A DNA stretch of 34,835 nt from Nitrospirae bacterium GWC2_57_13 (GCA_001805055.1 MHDZ01000057.1:318-35152), one strand, 5' to 3'. Positions 24,755-33,938 are shown, counted from the first letter of the stretch. The notes: a model not told the origin generated them from the letters alone. Numbers and translations are program-made.

Positions 24755-26086
24755 GTGTTCGTTCGTTGGAGCTTTGGAGGCATTCTGATAGCCGCACTGA
24801 TCGGCAGCATCGCATCGTACAGTATGCCTGCGCAGGCAGGAACAGACTCCTGTGTGGCGGGCAAATGCCACTCCACGATGGGAAAGGCAAAGGCAGTCCA
24901 TCCTCCGGTGAAGGACGGAATGTGCACGGCCTGTCATGCGGTGAGCGAGACAAAGGGCAAATCCTCGAAGCATCCGGGAGGCCTTACGATCACGCTTGTT
25001 CAGCAGGGAGCCGATCTGTGCACCATGTGCCACGAAGCGAAGAATACCAAAAAAGTGGTTCACGCGCCCATCATGGGCGGAGATTGCACGGGTTGCCACA
25101 ATCCGCACCAGTCCCCGAACAAGGGAATGCTGCGCGAACCTGCGCCGAAGCTCTGTTTTCAGTGCCACGCAGATACGGCGTTCAAGAGCGCTGTTCTACA
25201 CCCGCCCGTTGCTTCCGGCGATTGTTCAACCTGCCACGATAATCACCAGAGCGATTTTTCCCAGCGGCTTGTGATGGACCGCAGCCGACTCTGTTTCATG
25301 TGCCATTCGGACAAGGAAGAAGCACTGAAGAAGAAAAAGGTCGTTCATGCACCAGTCAAGCAGTCCTGCGTCAAATGCCACGATCCTCACGGGTCCCCCA
25401 ATGCGACCCTCCTGACGTCCACGGTGCCGACGCTCTGCGCTGCCTGCCATCCGAACGAGGTGCAGTCCGGCCAGAAGTCCTTCTCGAAGCACGCACCGAC
25501 AAATGAAGGGAAGCGCTGCCTGACCTGTCATGACGCGCATGCGTCGGATCACCGCAAACTGCTGCCGCAGCCGCAGATGGAACTTTGTCTGGGCTGCCAC
25601 GATCGGGAGATCAAAGCCGCGTCAAGCACCATCAGGGACATGAAGGGGTTCCTGCAGAAGAACAAGGTCGGCCACGGACCGTTGAAGGACAAGAACTGCT
25701 CGGCATGCCATGATCCGCATGGTTCCGACTACTGGCGACTTATGGAGAAATACTATACCTCGGAGTTTTACGCTTCCTATGCTGATGGCAGATACGCATT
25801 GTGTTTCAGCTGTCACGCAAGCGCAGCGTTCACGGAGATGACGACGAAGGCTGAGACGAAATTCCGGGACGGAAGCAGAAACCTGCATTTTGTGCACGTC
25901 AATAAAAAGCAGAAGGGCAGGACATGCAAGACCTGTCACGAAGTCCATGCAGACACCGGTCAGCCCCGGCATATCAAAGATATGGTGCGGTTCAGCGGAT
26001 GGGAAATGCCGATGAATTTCATCCCGACCCGAAGCGGCGGATCCTGTGCGCCGGGATGCCACGGCGAGAAAAAATATTCAAGATAG
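24755..26086 (+). CDS. Exported multihaem c-type cytochrome, 13 CXXCH plus two variant sites
   Basis: 443 residues from GTG 24755, chosen because GAGGTGA lies five bases upstream; GTG 24746 and TTG 24725 are alternatives. A signal peptide (cleavage after about A28) precedes repeated paired-CXXCH units. Thirteen canonical CXXCH motifs are present (CTACH, CTMCH, CTGCH and so on). The first Cys pair, C33-VAGK-CH, is a CX4CH site and the last, C431-APG-CH at 431-436, is CX3CH. If all carry haem the protein binds about 15 haems in 415 residues, consistent with a periplasmic or outer-surface electron conduit. Many extra His (VHAP, HPPV) could be distal ligands. It is the first gene behind the sigma-54 promoter. 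Confidence 0.95.
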   Translation: MFVRWSFGGILIAALIGSIASYSMPAQAGTDSCVAGKCHSTMGKAKAVHPPVKDGMCTACHAVSETKGKSSKHPGGLTITLVQQGADLCTMCHEAKNTKKVVHAPIMGGDCTGCHNPHQSPNKGMLREPAPKLCFQCHADTAFKSAVLHPPVASGDCSTCHDNHQSDFSQRLVMDRSRLCFMCHSDKEEALKKKKVVHAPVKQSCVKCHDPHGSPNATLLTSTVPTLCAACHPNEVQSGQKSFSKHAPTNEGKRCLTCHDAHASDHRKLLPQPQMELCLGCHDREIKAASSTIRDMKGFLQKNKVGHGPLKDKNCSACHDPHGSDYWRLMEKYYTSEFYASYADGRYALCFSCHASAAFTEMTTKAETKFRDGSRNLHFVHVNKKQKGRTCKTCHEVHADTGQPRHIKDMVRFSGWEMPMNFIPTRSGGSCAPGCHGEKKYSR

Positions 26087-26193
26087 CAGCGCGACCTGCA
26101 GCGAGCGGGTGGTGTGTCGTATGGTGTTGACCTTGTTTCTCGCGGTCGCGGGGAACCGTCGACGGCGAACGAGCGTGCATGTAGGGAGGAAGC

Positions 26194-27975
26194 TTGAGGC
26201 ATCGAATGTTCACCTTGTTCAGAACCGTGATCGCTGTCTGCGTGATGGCGGTCGGAACGGCCGTTGCCGCAGATGCGCCTGCTGTCACGATACATTATCC
26301 CGTGGACAGGTCCGTTGTCGGGAACAAGGTGAATTTCGTCCTGGATTTCGCAACGGACTGGAGCGCGGTTCCTTTTTTTCAGGTCCTGGCGGGGAAGCGT
26401 GAGTATCCTGTCGTGGAGACCTCGTCGGGAAGGCACGCGATGCAGGGAATTGCGCTCGAACCGGGAGTGAACACGCTCACGCTCAGGCTGTTCGCATACA
26501 AGGACGCAGCACGAAAGAAGGGTATGGAGCTTGTCTCCACGCGGGAGATAACCATCTATAGCGATGTCCCTGTCTTTTCGGGTAACGCGATCCCCGAGGG
26601 ATTCACCGTACGTCCCTTCCATACCCGGGGCCAGGAGAAGGACTGTTCGGGATGCCATCGCATGGATGTGGAGCCCGCAGACCTGAAGCCGGTACAGCCG
26701 GCGGATATGATCTGTTATACCTGCCACAAGAGCATTCCCACGGGCAAGCATATCCATGGTCCTGCTGCGGTGTGGGGATGCATCTCCTGCCACGATCCCG
26801 ACGAAGGCCCTGTCAAGTATCGTTTTGCGGATCGGTCCCCCTGGAAGATCACGCGTACCACGCAGCCCGTGGAGCCGCTGGTGTTCACGATCCCCTCGGA
26901 CGGGGTGTTCAACTCCTCGTCATCGTCGCTGGCCATAAGGCGGAAGCAGTTGAAGGATCTGCTGGCAGAGCCGCTTTCAGCGCTTCGAAGGCACCGAGCG
27001 TACAGCATGTTCCTGGAAGTACATACTGACGGCGCACCCATCAGGAACCCCCGCTATAAGGACCATCGTCAACTCGCCAAGTCGCGGGCCCGGGTCCTTT
27101 CCACGCTTCTTGTTCAGTTCGGTGTGTCCAAGGCGAAGATCTCGGTGGTTGGTGTGGGAAGATCGAGCCCCCGGGCAGGTGAACAGGGCAGTGGCGATAG
27201 TAATCGCATTGTTATCGTTCTGCATCCAGCCGGTACGGAGGTGAAGAGCAGCGAGAAGCTTCCGTCGATGAAGGGCTGGGAGCGCCAGGTCGTGCAGATC
27301 ACCTACGCGAACGGACCCGCCGTCTCCGGCCTGACAGTACGGGAAGCACTTCCGTCACACGTGCAGTACGTCAGGGACACAGGTACAGTACAAGGCAGGT
27401 TCAGGAATCCGCGCATAAATAAAAGCGCGCTGATCTGGAACCTTGGCGGCCGCAAGGGGAACTTTGAAGAGACGATCGCGTATGTGGTGAGGAGAACGGG
27501 CACCTCCTCCAAGGCTCCACCGGAGACGGCCATCTCCTACACGCAGCAGGACGGCGTGATCGTCAACTATGCTCCTTTTGAGAAGGGGAAAAAGCGGCGG
27601 ACGGTGGCGGAGACCTGCCTCTCGTGTCACCAAGGGATGCTTGACGGCGCTTTCAGGCATGGTCCGACCGAGGCGGGTTATTGCAATCTTTGCCATGACC
27701 CGCACGCAAGTCCGAACCCCGCATGGCTCAGGAAACCCGCCTGGGACCTGTGCGTCACCTGCCATGCCGAGATGGCCGAGGGAAAGCACGTGGTGGCGGG
27801 GTTCGTTTCCGGAAAAACCCATCCAACGAAAGGCCGAAGTGATCCCGCTCGCCCCGGCAGGGAGTTGTCCTGCGCCAGCTGTCACAATGCTCACAGCGGT
27901 AAGAGCCGCTCGCTTTTTGTGTACGGTGTCAAGGAGCGGCACGATCTGTGCGTCCAGTGTCACAAGAATTTTTGA
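26194..27975 (+). CDS. Multihaem cytochrome fused to OmpA-like and DUF11-like domains
   Basis: 593 residues from TTG 26194 behind GGGAGGA; ATG 26206 is an alternative start. Order: signal peptide (to about 26); beta-sandwich-like region (30-145); three CXXCH (C151, C174, C196); an OmpA/MotB peptidoglycan-binding domain (about 235-348) with LEVHTDGAP, SRARVLSTLLVQFGV and NRIVIVLHP; a DUF11-like repeat domain (about 360-440) with TYANGPAVSGLTVREALP; five CXXCH (C475, C497, C520, C560, C586). Eight haems are expected. The OmpA part would tether it to the cell wall in the periplasm or at the outer membrane. It follows the first cytochrome by 107 bases and probably shares its sigma-54 transcript. 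The fusion looks unusual. Confidence 0.93.
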   Translation: MRHRMFTLFRTVIAVCVMAVGTAVAADAPAVTIHYPVDRSVVGNKVNFVLDFATDWSAVPFFQVLAGKREYPVVETSSGRHAMQGIALEPGVNTLTLRLFAYKDAARKKGMELVSTREITIYSDVPVFSGNAIPEGFTVRPFHTRGQEKDCSGCHRMDVEPADLKPVQPADMICYTCHKSIPTGKHIHGPAAVWGCISCHDPDEGPVKYRFADRSPWKITRTTQPVEPLVFTIPSDGVFNSSSSSLAIRRKQLKDLLAEPLSALRRHRAYSMFLEVHTDGAPIRNPRYKDHRQLAKSRARVLSTLLVQFGVSKAKISVVGVGRSSPRAGEQGSGDSNRIVIVLHPAGTEVKSSEKLPSMKGWERQVVQITYANGPAVSGLTVREALPSHVQYVRDTGTVQGRFRNPRINKSALIWNLGGRKGNFEETIAYVVRRTGTSSKAPPETAISYTQQDGVIVNYAPFEKGKKRRTVAETCLSCHQGMLDGAFRHGPTEAGYCNLCHDPHASPNPAWLRKPAWDLCVTCHAEMAEGKHVVAGFVSGKTHPTKGRSDPARPGRELSCASCHNAHSGKSRSLFVYGVKERHDLCVQCHKNF

Positions 27976-28048
27976 CCCTGGCCGTCCCTGTGCGGGTCGG
28001 GACGCCGTCTCGTTCACCTAAGGTGCTGTCAATCCTTTTATATCCTCC

Positions 28049-28077
28049 TTGCAACAGTCATTGCGCTGGTATATACT
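28049..28077 (+). promoter_or_regulatory. Sigma-70 promoter of the NHL lipoprotein pair
   Basis: TTGCAA (28049-28054) is followed after 17 bases by TATACT (28072-28077). The start would be near 28084, about 19 bases before the ATG at 28103. It shows that the NHL genes can be expressed apart from the sigma-54 unit. Confidence 0.7.
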
Positions 28078-28102
28078 GTTCAGTATAGGGAGCTTGCCGC
28101 TT

Positions 28103-29110
28103 ATGAAAGTACTTGCCATTCTGCCTTTCCTTGCGGCCCTGTTCAGCGGTTGCGCGGTCATTACGGGAGAGGACTCCACGCTCTCCCGGGAGCAAGCCGC
28201 AGGACCGCGGCTGGCTTTCGAAGAGACCCTGAAAAGCAGCGAGAGCCTTCAAGGACAAGGCCTGCGGGAAAATGTGCGTCCGGCAGTTTTCGCGCAGTCG
28301 CTCCAGCGGCCCGTGGCCGTTTATGCCGATGCATTCCGGGTCTATGTGACCGATGAGTATCATCTTTCATCATCCCAGTCAGCGCGGGTCTTCATCTTTG
28401 ACCGGGGCGACCGCAGCCTGACCATTCTGGGTGATGGCGTACCGGCTGCCGATGCCGTCAAACTGCTCGCGCCGTCAGGCATCGTCGTGGATGCCGCAGG
28501 TGTTGTGTTCGTAGCCGATGCTCAGCAGGGGAGGGTGTTCGGATATGACCGGAACGGCGCACTGCTGATGGAGTTCGGCAAGCGGGGGGAGCTCGGCTCT
28601 CCAGCGGGCCTCGCCATCGACCGGGACCGGAACCTGCTGTACGTTGCTGATTCTCATGCCCGGCTGGTGAAGGTGTTCACGACAATGGGAACGCCGGTGC
28701 TCGAGATCGGCGCAGCAGGGGAGCATCGTTTATCTGGAGCTGCGGCCCTTTCCCTTGACGGGGCCGGAAATGTATATGTGCTCGACGACCGTTCCCGGAA
28801 GGTGCGGGTCTACGACCGCGAGGGCGCGCATCTGAGGGAATTCAGCATAGCAGGGGAACAACCGGGAACGTCCCTGCAGCCGAGGGGCATTGCCGTTGAT
28901 TCTGTCGGGCGCGTCTACGTGTCTGACGCGGTCGCGAGTTCGGTGCGGATCTTTGACGCCAGCGGAGCCTTCATCCGCACCTGGGGAAGATCAGGCGTGC
29001 TGGCAGGAGAGTTCCTGAGGCCCCTCGGGATATTTATCGACAGGAATGATACCATCTATGTTGTCGACCAGTCCAATGGACGTGTTCAGGTATTCCGTTC
29101 GTTCCCCTGA
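28103..29110 (+). CDS. NHL-repeat beta-propeller lipoprotein 1
   Basis: About 335 residues from ATG 28103, with AGGGAG upstream. The frame is open further up, but that region holds the promoter. The lipoprotein signal peptide ends in LFSGC. NHL repeats then fill the rest of the protein (for example PSGIVVDAAGVVFVADAQQGRVFGYD and three to four more of the pattern GIA-D-G-YV-D), consistent with a six-bladed propeller. Such proteins are common beside multihaem cytochromes in metal-reducing bacteria, probably as a binding scaffold in the outer membrane. No catalytic residues are recognised. The next gene is a paralogue 25 bases downstream. Confidence 0.9.
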   Translation: MKVLAILPFLAALFSGCAVITGEDSTLSREQAAGPRLAFEETLKSSESLQGQGLRENVRPAVFAQSLQRPVAVYADAFRVYVTDEYHLSSSQSARVFIFDRGDRSLTILGDGVPAADAVKLLAPSGIVVDAAGVVFVADAQQGRVFGYDRNGALLMEFGKRGELGSPAGLAIDRDRNLLYVADSHARLVKVFTTMGTPVLEIGAAGEHRLSGAAALSLDGAGNVYVLDDRSRKVRVYDREGAHLREFSIAGEQPGTSLQPRGIAVDSVGRVYVSDAVASSVRIFDASGAFIRTWGRSGVLAGEFLRPLGIFIDRNDTIYVVDQSNGRVQVFRSFP

Positions 29111-29135
29111 TGCCCGCAGCGGCTTGCACAGCGTG

Positions 29136-30131
29136 ATGCGCCTCGCATCGTACGCGCTGATGCTCCTTGCCGCATGCCTGCTTTCCGCCTGCGGACCCGC
29201 GAAGCGACCTGCCGAGCCGGACAACCTTTTCTGGCCCCTTCCTCCTGATCCACCGAAGATAAAATATATCCAGTCCATCTATTCGGAAGACGATATCGGC
29301 CGGGTCTACTCCTTCATGGAAAAGCTGTTCGGCAAGGACTATCACGACAGCCTTGTACGACCCTACGGCGTGTTCGCCCGGACGGGGGCGATGGCCGTGG
29401 CCGATGTGACCCTCCGAAGGGTGCTGCTCTTTGACCTGACGTCGAAGCGGCTCACGATTGTCGGTGACGACGGAACGCTCAGGATTCCTTCTGCCGTTGT
29501 TATCGACAGCAGCGGCAGGATCTATGTGGCCGACGGACCTGGAGGCAAGGTCGCGTTGTATGATGCTTCCGGTCGATATCTGACAGCGTTCTTAATGAAA
29601 GACAGCCGGCCCATTGCGCTGGCCCTGAACGAGCAGGCTGGAAAGCTTTATGTTATCGACGGGGATGGGCACCGTATTCTCGTCTTCGGGCTCGATGGCC
29701 GCCGGATAGCCGTTATCGGCAAAGCCGGGAGAGGGGCAGGCGAGTTCAATTTTCCGATCGATATCGCGATTGACCGGTCCGGCCTCCTGTATGTCCTCGA
29801 CGCCCGGAATTTCCGGGTGCAGATCCTTGAGGAGGACGGTAGTTATCTCAGGTCCTTCGGCTCTGCAGGCGACGTCCCCGGTTCTTTTGCGAACCCGAAG
29901 GGGATCGCTCTGGACTCCAAGGGCCATATCTATGTGACCGACGCCGCCTACAGCAATTTTCAGATCTTCGACTCCACAGGAAATATCCTTCTCTTTGTCG
30001 GCTCCCTTGGGCCCCGGCCTGGCGAGTTGCACTTGCCAGCAGGCATATCGATCGATGAACAGGACCGCATCTATGTTGCCGACCAGCTGAACGGTCGCGT
30101 CCAGATTTTTCAGTATCTCGACAGCCAATAG
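29136..30131 (+). CDS. NHL-repeat beta-propeller lipoprotein 2
   Basis: About 331 residues from ATG 29136 (GTG 29133 is equally possible), 25 bases after the previous stop. The signal peptide has lipobox LLSAC. A short N-terminal region with PPDPPKIKYIQSIYSE is followed by NHL repeats (PSAVVIDSSGRIYVADG, PIDIAIDRSGLLYVLDA, PKGIALDSKGHIYVTDA, PAGISIDEQDRIYVADQ). Its end, NGRVQIF, matches the end of the preceding protein, so the two arose by duplication. Probably an outer-membrane-anchored propeller; its partner is unknown, with the upstream cytochromes the natural candidates. The ribosome binding site is weak (AGCGG). Confidence 0.9.
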   Translation: MRLASYALMLLAACLLSACGPAKRPAEPDNLFWPLPPDPPKIKYIQSIYSEDDIGRVYSFMEKLFGKDYHDSLVRPYGVFARTGAMAVADVTLRRVLLFDLTSKRLTIVGDDGTLRIPSAVVIDSSGRIYVADGPGGKVALYDASGRYLTAFLMKDSRPIALALNEQAGKLYVIDGDGHRILVFGLDGRRIAVIGKAGRGAGEFNFPIDIAIDRSGLLYVLDARNFRVQILEEDGSYLRSFGSAGDVPGSFANPKGIALDSKGHIYVTDAAYSNFQIFDSTGNILLFVGSLGPRPGELHLPAGISIDEQDRIYVADQLNGRVQIFQYLDSQ

Positions 30132-30416
30132 TTCGTTACAACGCAAAATTTTCTCAAACTAGAAATAACTTCTTTGACGCTGATCTGCGCTGATTGAGTT
30201 ATGAAGAATCCTGATTTTTCATAGTTGTTATAGTTGGTTATCCGCCCTTATCCGTGTGCAAGGCGTTTGATTTTTTTGGGTTCCCCGCACCTTATGTAAG
30301 AATAGGATGCTGGGCTCTGTTGGCCTGTCCCGAGGATCAGGGCCTGCCCCGTCTTGAGCGGGGCTTGTCCGGATTAGGTAGAACGCCGTCCTATTTCGTG
30401 ATCACCTTTCCATCCT
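30132..30416. other. Intergenic region with short repeats and a hairpin
   Basis: AT-rich sequence without a convincing gene. CGCTGAT is repeated 10 bases apart at 30178 and 30188. A GCCCCG/CGGGGC hairpin with a 7-base loop lies at 30346-30364. No T-run follows, so it is not a clear terminator. A 61-codon frame at 30254-30439 has no ribosome binding site or recognisable features. Confidence 0.5.
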
Positions 30417-30445
30417 TTGACACGCCTCGGGTCTTATGATACCTT
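30417..30445 (+). promoter_or_regulatory. Possible promoter of the second HEAT/HD-GYP pair
   Basis: A perfect TTGACA (30417-30422) is followed after 17 bases by the weak TACCTT (30440-30445). Nine bases then lead to the ATG at 30455, so the leader would be 2-3 bases or none. TATGAT at 30435 is a better -10 sequence but is spaced only 12 bases from the -35. Confidence 0.4.
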
Positions 30446-30454
30446 AAGAGTACC

Positions 30455-32521
30455 ATGCTGGAAGCGAAACAACCTGCTGATGCCGCGCCCTCCGAAGTAC
30501 AAGAAATTGCAAGGGATATTCTTGCTGCTCTGCGCGCAGTGAAGCTCTATCCGGAAAACAACCCCGTTCATTCCCAGACCATAGCGAGAACTTTCAAGGT
30601 TCTGAATCAGTACCTGGACCGGCAGCCTGAATACCATCTCGGCCTGCAGAAGGCGGGTTTTATTTCCCGTGCCGGCCGGATCACGCTCGGCCCGCACCTC
30701 TCCAAGGGCGTGGCCGCGGACCTCTTTGCGAAAGGCGTCAGGGAGATTGCCTTTACGCGGGGTCTTACAGAGTCTGAATTGCGGGATTTTCTGACGGTCT
30801 CCGCTATGCAGTCCGACGAGTTGAAGCAGCAGGGAGGCATTGCGCCGATCCTCTGGGGAAAAGGGGTAGTCCATGTCCGGATCAGGGAGGCAGCGCTCGA
30901 TGAGCGGCCTCCTCTAGACGGTCCTGCAGGGACAACGCCTGCTGATGAGATGACTGCAGGCCTTGCAGGAGAGCTGGGTGCCTTGGAAGGCTCGTTGGTC
31001 AGCGTTTTCGGTCTGACAATCGGGCTTGCAGAACTCGCCGCAGACCCTGCATCGTTCGGGAAACAGGCTGTAGGGATCAGTGCTGGTGAAGGCCTGTCCC
31101 GTCAGGAGCAGGATGACAGGCTGCTCGAAGTATACCGGCAGGTGGGACAGCAGGTCCTGAAGAAGTCCTATGAATTGCGCGGCCCGGTCTTTTCCGCCCT
31201 TGCCAGTTCGATCCTCTCCATGGACGCGGACCAGAGCTCCCGGCTTGTTGCAGAAAGGCTCTACCCCGAGGCTGACGCTCTCCTGTTGAACGGGAATGCG
31301 CAGAATCTTGCCGAGCGTCTTCCTCATGATCTGCATGAACTCATTTCTTCCCGGTTTTCACGCTCCTGGACAGCGCCGCAGGTCTCGTCGCTCCTTGAAA
31401 AAATCTGTTCCGCTGAGGACGGCGTCAAGTCTACAGGTCCAGCCGGCGTCCCGCTGCCTGCGGGCCTGGCTGAGGCGGTAAGGGAATTGGCGGAGTATAC
31501 GCCCGGAGAGCTCGAAACGCTCAGGACGATCTGCGAATCAGGGGAAGAACGGGACTCACTTGTGGCAGCGTCCGGGGTCCTGATGCACCTGCTGCAGTCT
31601 GTTCAGGATGGAACACGAAAGGAATCGCAGCAGGATTCCCTCAGCTCTTTTTCGAATATGGTCAGCCAGCTTGAGGATGCCCACGATCGTCTCGTTGCAG
31701 TGAATGACTATGCTGCGGCCGGGCAGATCCTTCGGGCCTTCAGATCCGCATCTGTTCCCCTGTACCGCCAGCGGCTCGGCGAGGCTATCATGAGGTCCGC
31801 TGAACGGCGACGCATCGAGACGCTCATCGCCCGTCTGCGCGGACTTGCGCCGGGCGCCGCAGATGCGGGCGTATATCTCGCCTACCTTTCCATCCTCGAC
31901 CGGCAGGCCACGCCGGTACTGCTCGAAATGCTGTCTGCAGAAGAGGACAGGACCATGCGTCGGCTGCTGGTCCAGATACTGAAGGACCTGGGCAGGAACC
32001 AGATCGCATTCCTGGGACAAAAACTGTCAGATGAGCGATGGTACTTCGTGCGCAATATTGTGAGCATCCTCGGGGAGAGCCATCGCGAGGAAGCTGTAAC
32101 CTATCTTGCCGGCGTCGCACGGCACAAAAACTTTCAGATCCGCCAGGAAGTAGTCCGCGCGCTGACCACCATCGGCGGCGGAAAAGCCGCAGAACTGCTG
32201 GTCCAGTTCCTTGCCGACAGGGACATCGACATCCGGTTCATGGCGATCCGTGGACTCGGTACTCTGGCGTCGCCGAGCGCCAGGGGGGAGCAGGCACTGA
32301 TCGATTTTTTGAAGCGTAGGGCTTGGTCGCGCAAGGGGGATTTCGAACTGCGTTTGGAAGCGATAGGATCACTCGGCCGTATGGGCGGAACGGCTGCGCA
32401 GACTGTGCTTGGGAAGCTCGCGCGGCGGACGTGGTGGCGCTCGGGCAGGCAAAATCGGGAGATCAGTGCCGAGGCCGCACGGGCGTTGGCTGAACTTGAG
32501 CGGAGGACCCATGGCGCTTGA
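30455..32521 (+). CDS. HEAT-repeat protein with shared N-terminal domain (module 2)
   Basis: 688 residues, soluble. The N-terminal domain (about 13-150) has YPENNP at 32-37 and shares the layout of the 4575 gene, including GLTESELRDFL and HVRIREA at the same relative places. A long helical middle of unrecognised fold follows. HEAT-like repeats from about residue 450 include VLLEMLSAEEDRTMRRLLVQILKDLG, KNFQIRQEVVRALTTIG and DIDIRFMAIRGLGTL. No catalytic motif is present. It overlaps the following HD-GYP gene by 11 bases, so both products are made together. A role as partner or scaffold of that protein is inferred, as for module 1. Confidence 0.85.
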   Translation: MLEAKQPADAAPSEVQEIARDILAALRAVKLYPENNPVHSQTIARTFKVLNQYLDRQPEYHLGLQKAGFISRAGRITLGPHLSKGVAADLFAKGVREIAFTRGLTESELRDFLTVSAMQSDELKQQGGIAPILWGKGVVHVRIREAALDERPPLDGPAGTTPADEMTAGLAGELGALEGSLVSVFGLTIGLAELAADPASFGKQAVGISAGEGLSRQEQDDRLLEVYRQVGQQVLKKSYELRGPVFSALASSILSMDADQSSRLVAERLYPEADALLLNGNAQNLAERLPHDLHELISSRFSRSWTAPQVSSLLEKICSAEDGVKSTGPAGVPLPAGLAEAVRELAEYTPGELETLRTICESGEERDSLVAASGVLMHLLQSVQDGTRKESQQDSLSSFSNMVSQLEDAHDRLVAVNDYAAAGQILRAFRSASVPLYRQRLGEAIMRSAERRRIETLIARLRGLAPGAADAGVYLAYLSILDRQATPVLLEMLSAEEDRTMRRLLVQILKDLGRNQIAFLGQKLSDERWYFVRNIVSILGESHREEAVTYLAGVARHKNFQIRQEVVRALTTIGGGKAAELLVQFLADRDIDIRFMAIRGLGTLASPSARGEQALIDFLKRRAWSRKGDFELRLEAIGSLGRMGGTAAQTVLGKLARRTWWRSGRQNREISAEAARALAELERRTHGA

Positions 32522-33938
32522 AGATCAGGTCACCCAGCGCGCCGAGACCAGGCTTTCCTTTTTTCTGCAGCAGCAGGTAGTACAGAAGGCGAAACTCGCG
32601 TTCCTGCGCTTCATGGCGCTGCTCAAAAATGCGTCTCTTTACCCGCCTGCCCACCCGTTCCTTCTGGGATCGGCCGAGCAACTTCTGGTCAGCCTGGAAG
32701 AGCTTTTTTCCGACCGGAACGAGGCCTCTTTCCATTTTGTTTCCGGAGAGCTGTTTTTCGGCGCCCTCTCGGTGCAAATAGAGGAAGTATTCTCCCAGGG
32801 CATTGAAGAGTTCGTACAACGCGACATCGGCGGTTTCACGTATCGGAAGGGACTGGAGCGGCAGGAAATCATTGCTTTGGCCTATCTTCTGCAGAAGGCG
32901 CCGGGGGCCGCTTCCGGGGACCTGCGGGAGCAGATCCAGGGGGCGGGGATCACCCACGTTACGGTCCTGCCGGTGCCTCCTCGGAGAGATCGGAAGAACA
33001 GAGCAGGCGATGGAACGGAACGTTCCGCCCGCGAGCTCTATCAGGACGGGATTGAGACCGTGAAGGACCTGATCCAGTCAGCCCAGCACGGCAAGATGCC
33101 GAACACGCGGCAAGTCCAGATGCTGGTACAGGGCATGGCGGACAGCATTATGGGCAACAGAGACGCCCTGCTCGGCCTGACAACCTTGAAACTCTATGAT
33201 GAATATACCTTCGCCCATTCCGTCAACGTATCCATCCTTTCACTGGCCATGGGGACATATCTCTCCTTTGACCGCCCTCAGGTCGCTTCGCTCGGAGTGG
33301 CCGGGCTCCTGCACGATATAGGAAAGGTAAACGTTCCCGTCGAGATCATCAACAAACCGGACGGCCTTGCCGATGCTGAATGGGACATCGTGAAGCGCCA
33401 CCCCGTGGAGGGGGCGAGGATCCTCTCGGGTATGCCGGGCATAACGCGGCTCGCCATGGTGGCGGCCTTCGATCATCACCGGCAGTATGATCTGAAGGGA
33501 TATCCGCACCAGTCACCGGGGGCGCAGCCTCTCCCGCATCCCTATTCCCGCATCGTTGCCATCGCAGACGCCTATGACGCCATCACCTCGGCGCGCGTCT
33601 ATTTTCGCATGATAACTCCTCCTTACGAAGCGGTGCGGCTGCTGCTTACCAAGCGGGGCACTATTTTCGATCCCGTCCTGGTCAAGGCATTCGTCAACAT
33701 GGTCGGAATATTCCCGATCGGCACGCTGCTTCGGCTGACTACGGGCGAGATCGCGCTGGTGGTTCGCCAGACCAGGGACCTGCTGCGCCCCAGCGTTCTC
33801 CTGCTCACGACCTTTGACGGAACAGAGACCGAGGAGGTCAGTTTGCTTGAGACACGGTCCGGTGCCTACGGCAGGAGTGCAGTAGCCACCATCGCACCTC
33901 AGGATGCGAATATCGATCTGGTGCGATATTTCCAGTAG
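32511..33938 (+). CDS. HD-GYP domain phosphodiesterase (module 2)
   Basis: 475 residues from ATG 32511, with GGAGG close upstream and the start inside the end of the HEAT gene. The N-terminal domain (about 25-160) has YPPAHP at 44-49 and ends near ITHVTVLP. The HD-GYP domain (about 245-415) has H268-D269 in LLHDIGK, RHPVEGARIL, DHHRQYD and KGYP, with G330-Y331-P332. The metal-site residues appear intact, so c-di-GMP hydrolysis is expected. A C-terminal extension of about 60 residues (from GTLLRLTTGEIALVV) is beta-rich and is common in HD-GYP proteins. Unlike module 1, no GGDEF gene follows. Confidence 0.92.
   Translation: MALEDQVTQRAETRLSFFLQQQVVQKAKLAFLRFMALLKNASLYPPAHPFLLGSAEQLLVSLEELFSDRNEASFHFVSGELFFGALSVQIEEVFSQGIEEFVQRDIGGFTYRKGLERQEIIALAYLLQKAPGAASGDLREQIQGAGITHVTVLPVPPRRDRKNRAGDGTERSARELYQDGIETVKDLIQSAQHGKMPNTRQVQMLVQGMADSIMGNRDALLGLTTLKLYDEYTFAHSVNVSILSLAMGTYLSFDRPQVASLGVAGLLHDIGKVNVPVEIINKPDGLADAEWDIVKRHPVEGARILSGMPGITRLAMVAAFDHHRQYDLKGYPHQSPGAQPLPHPYSRIVAIADAYDAITSARVYFRMITPPYEAVRLLLTKRGTIFDPVLVKAFVNMVGIFPIGTLLRLTTGEIALVVRQTRDLLRPSVLLLTTFDGTETEEVSLLETRSGAYGRSAVATIAPQDANIDLVRYFQ

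Noticed and set aside
28049-28102. Earlier in-frame start for NHL lipoprotein 1
   Set aside because: The region contains the -35 and -10 boxes, and the lipoprotein signal peptide begins properly at 28103.
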